From NCBI GenBank assembly GCA_002733945.2, contig NVXO02000006.1, positions 66,370 through 74,946 of the forward strand: a stretch of DNA of 8,577 nt, read 5' to 3'. Made by a program: the position numbers and the translations under genes. The notes under the pieces were generated by a model. The model saw nothing but the letters and a program-made list of their open reading frames with translations. It was not told the origin of the DNA and searched no databases. This stretch comes from Sulfurimonas sp. Its GTDB lineage: Bacteria; Campylobacterota; Campylobacteria; Campylobacterales; Sulfurimonadaceae. Of this stretch, positions 6,760 to 8,577 are shown one piece after another; positions within the stretch are counted from its first letter, which is position 1, and the number at the start of each line of letters is the position of its first letter.

Positions 6760-7237
6760 CCTCAGCAGGTTTATTTTCAGCTGGCATACCAGTCATAACT
6801 TCATCAGCAGTAGCTTCTCTGATGCTGTTAACAGCAACACTAAACATTAATGTTTTTCCAGCTAAAGGATGATTAAAATCGATAGTTACAGTCTCTGCAC
6901 CAAATTCTTTTACAGTTACTTGTGTAGTTCCACCGTCTTCAGCTTGACCATAAAGTGTCATACCAATTTCTAATTGAATTCCAGCGAACTGATCAGCAGG
7001 AACTTCTTGAGTTGCATCATCATTGTATTCACCGTAAGCATCTGCAGGTTCTACTAAAACATCAGCTTTTTCGCCAGCAGTCATCTTAACGATTCCATTT
7101 TCTAAACCTGGAATAATTTGACCTTTACCAAACATAAATACTAATGGAGCACCACCAATATTACTATCTACTACTTTGTCACCATCTTTTACTTCATATT
7201 CTATTGATACGATTTGATTTGCTTCTATTGCCATCAT
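6725..7237 (-). CDS. slyD: FKBP-type peptidyl-prolyl isomerase, SlyD-like
   Basis: This 170-residue cytosolic chaperone and prolyl isomerase has an FKBP domain split by an insert-in-flap chaperone domain, the SlyD arrangement. The FKBP parts lie at about 3-67 (IVSIEYEV, GKGQIIPGLENGI at 37-49) and about 122-145 (NHPLAGKTLMF at 122-132). The insert lies between them and starts at AYGEYN. The tail ends in CGTGCGCH, with C163, C167, C169 and H170, a short version of the metal-binding tail that in SlyD helps supply nickel to hydrogenase or urease. A nickel role is plausible here because many Campylobacterota have hydrogenases, but it is inferred. Two ATGs stand in tandem. AAGGA (7242-7246) is 4 bases from the first and 7 from the second (7234), so the mature start may be one residue later. 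Its last 26-35 bases also encode the start of the downstream regulator. Confidence 0.93.
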   Translation of the reverse strand: MMAIEANQIVSIEYEVKDGDKVVDSNIGGAPLVFMFGKGQIIPGLENGIVKMTAGEKADVLVEPADAYGEYNDDATQEVPADQFAGIQLEIGMTLYGQAEDGGTTQVTVKEFGAETVTIDFNHPLAGKTLMFSVAVNSIREATADEVMTGMPAENKPAEGESCGTGCGCH

Positions 7238-7284
7238 TATTTCCTTATAATTTTAATTGTGCGATTTTATCATAACTTTCTATA

Positions 7285-8202
7285 TTATGGCTGAAGGTAG
7301 AGTTTTGCCTCTTTAGCCTCAGCGGAACTAGGATACTTAGAGATTATAGCTCCAAAAAAAGCCTTTGCATGCCCACTATCACCTGATTCTTGCATACTTA
7401 ATGCTGTATGTAACATAAGCTTTGGCATATAAGAAGCCTTAGAATAGAGTGATGAACTTTTTTTAAAATATGAAATAGCATTTGAGTAATTCTTTCTTTT
7501 ATAGTTCATTTCACCAATCATATAGTGTGCATATGCAGGTTTATAATTTTTAGAAATTAAAAGTTCATAATCTTTAATAGCATTAGTATAGTACTTTTTA
7601 TCAAAGTAAGCTTTTGCAGACTTAGCAATCTCAGAAGAACTTCTATTATCACTCTTTGTTTTACTCGTTTTTCGTGAATTGCCTTTTAGCTCTTTGGCAA
7701 CAAGAGTTTTAAAATTATTCACATCTTTAACTAAAGCATTAAACGCTTCTTTAGAGACATACTTAGTATTTATTTCATCAACTATTAAAGATATTTCGCT
7801 AATTAATAGTTCCTGTTTTATAAGTGAAGTTTCATTTTTTTGAGCAAGTTCACTTAAACGTTTCTCATATTCACTGCTATTGTTAGCCTTAAGCTTACTC
7901 TCTCGTGTCTGGTTTTTTAAATCTATTTTATTGTTGTGTGCTTGTCTGCTTAGACTCTCTATAACACTCTGTAGTCCATCTATTCTTTCTCTTAATGAAT
8001 CAAGTTTATTTGCTTGGTTATTACTTTTGACAGAAACTGTATGTAACTTCTTTTTTGTATCTAAAATAACTTTTTCATTTGATGTTAATCCATAAGGATT
8101 TGAATTTGTGAGGTCACCTGCACCAAACGCGGAAGGTTCGGCTGCAGGTAAAAAAATTGGAAGGACGCAAGAGAGTAAAAAAACTATCTTACTGTATTTC
8201 AT
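7285..8202 (-). CDS. cpoB: Tol-Pal system protein CpoB/YbgF: periplasmic coiled coil plus TPR
   Basis: This 305-residue protein is predicted to act in the periplasm, where CpoB links the Tol-Pal machine to peptidoglycan synthesis during constriction. An N-terminal signal peptide is visible (Lys at 2 and 5, hydrophobic stretch 6-18, likely cleavage near LPAA at 18-21). C12 is probably part of the hydrophobic core and not a lipobox, since only eleven residues precede it. About 43-175 is charged and helical with heptad-like spacing, consistent with coiled coils. This is longer than the short trimerising coil of E. coli CpoB. A Ser/Lys-rich linker (175-190) leads to three tetratricopeptide repeats at about 191-292 (ending SKYPSSAEAKEAKLYL). 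It follows pal directly, 17 bases after the pal stop. No clear Shine-Dalgarno site precedes the ATG, so translation may be coupled to pal. Confidence 0.88.
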   Translation of the reverse strand: MKYSKIVFLLSCVLPIFLPAAEPSAFGAGDLTNSNPYGLTSNEKVILDTKKKLHTVSVKSNNQANKLDSLRERIDGLQSVIESLSRQAHNNKIDLKNQTRESKLKANNSSEYEKRLSELAQKNETSLIKQELLISEISLIVDEINTKYVSKEAFNALVKDVNNFKTLVAKELKGNSRKTSKTKSDNRSSSEIAKSAKAYFDKKYYTNAIKDYELLISKNYKPAYAHYMIGEMNYKRKNYSNAISYFKKSSSLYSKASYMPKLMLHTALSMQESGDSGHAKAFFGAIISKYPSSAEAKEAKLYLQP

Positions 8203-8219
8203 TATTATTACTATTAAAA

Positions 8220-8577
8220 CTACGGTAGTAGTTTAAAATCTACACGACGATTTTTAGAGTAACAAGCCTGTGTTTTATCTTCACATACTGGATTTGATTC
8301 GCCATAACTTACCATAGAAATACGACTAGCTTCAATTCCTTCTGCAACTAGGGCTTTTTTTACAGCATTTGCACGTTTTAGACCAAGTGCAAAGTTATAC
8401 TCATCACTTCCCCACTCATCACAATTACCTTCAAGTTTCACATTGTACTGACTCGCACCTGTTTTACCTAACTCAGCAGCTTTAGTGATTTTACTTTGTG
8501 CTTTAGAGCTAATTCTAAACTTATCAAAGTCAAAATAAACAGATGATAATTCAGATTCAATATCAGACATACTCATA
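8220..8577 (-). CDS. pal: Peptidoglycan-associated lipoprotein Pal (5' end cut by window edge)
   Basis: Only the C-terminal 118-119 residues are present. The reading frame runs off the right edge, so the Met codons near it are probably internal. The missing part should hold the lipoprotein signal and the acylated cysteine. What remains is an OmpA-like peptidoglycan-binding domain: VYFDFDKFRI at 13-22, GNCDEWGSDEYN at 50-61, ALGLKRANAVKKAL at 63-76, and the closing SKNRRVDF at 108-114. D53 and the arginines of NRRV are the expected contacts to meso-diaminopimelate. Three cysteines (C52, C98, C105) are present; C98 and C105 flank a short loop and could form a disulfide in the periplasm. Pal anchors the outer membrane to the cell wall as part of Tol-Pal. 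The upstream tolB and exbBD-type genes presumably lie beyond the edge. Confidence 0.93.
   Translation of the reverse strand, partial: MSMSDIESELSSVYFDFDKFRISSKAQSKITKAAELGKTGASQYNVKLEGNCDEWGSDEYNFALGLKRANAVKKALVAEGIEASRISMVSYGESNPVCEDKTQACYSKNRRVDFKLLP

Noticed and set aside
7247..7284. Possible internal promoter for slyD (TATGAT/TAAAAT-like boxes in the cpoB-slyD gap)
   Set aside because: The gap is so AT-rich that such hexamers are expected by chance, and no matching -35 element is clear.
7880..8095. Hydrophobic, Leu-rich 71-residue + strand frame that looks like a small membrane protein
   Set aside because: It is antisense to the coiled-coil part of cpoB. Antisense of Lys/Glu/Ser-rich coding sequence gives Leu/Phe/Ser-rich peptides by chance.
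8191..8202. Possible lipobox (LLSC) making CpoB a lipoprotein
   Set aside because: Only eleven residues precede the Cys and the hydrophobic stretch continues past it, so a normal secretory signal cleaved near residue 21 fits better.
1..8577. CRISPR arrays, tRNA or rRNA genes, insertion sequences, phage or defence genes
   Set aside because: No regularly spaced repeats, cloverleaf-like segments, transposase or integrase motifs were seen. All long reading frames belong to recognisable core or regulatory families.

Overview
The window is AT-rich bacterial DNA with tightly packed genes. It most likely comes from a Campylobacterota (Epsilonproteobacteria) genome, probably a Sulfurimonas-like sulfur or hydrogen oxidiser. 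Three things suggest this. The Pal protein has the CDEWG form of the OmpA-like motif. The TtcA-family protein has a CSFFSRMRRG segment. The gene order pal / cpoB (ybgF) / slyD / fabD / mtnN (pfs) / ttcA-like matches, from memory, the order in Campylobacter jejuni. The genus is inferred; no search was run.

The left quarter (49-2683) lies on the + strand. A 713-residue c-di-GMP protein comes first: a PAS sensor domain, two GGDEF-like domains that have both lost the signature motif, and an EAL domain with every catalytic residue in place. It is therefore predicted to degrade c-di-GMP. Its stop codon overlaps the start of a small RDD-family membrane protein. Both genes start with TTG. A good -10 box and Shine-Dalgarno sequence precede the first gene.

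A 105-bp convergent spacer (2684-2788) holds only weak hairpins. From there to the right edge, eight genes lie on the - strand and are almost contiguous. In transcription order (right to left) they are pal (5' end cut by the window edge), cpoB, slyD, an unusual truncated NtrC/Fis-type DNA-binding protein, fabD, a nitrilase-superfamily amidohydrolase, mtnN and a ttcA-like tRNA thiolase. Most junctions are overlaps or gaps of one to a few bases, so one operon or a set of nested transcripts is likely. The operon joins envelope maintenance (Pal and CpoB of the Tol-Pal machine), protein folding and metal handling (SlyD), fatty-acid initiation (FabD), nucleoside salvage or menaquinone synthesis (MtnN) and tRNA modification (TtcA-like).

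The least ordinary elements are these: (1) the 257-residue regulator, which keeps a Walker A motif and a Fis-type helix-turn-helix but lacks the sigma-54-contacting GAFTGA segment and a normal Walker B; (2) the palindrome-rich 91-bp spacer between that gene and fabD; (3) the TtcA-like protein, which has CxxF where the iron-sulfur CxxC should be; (4) the EAL protein with two decayed GGDEF domains. No RNA genes, CRISPR arrays, insertion sequences or phage genes were seen. No stretch longer than 300 bases lacks a gene.
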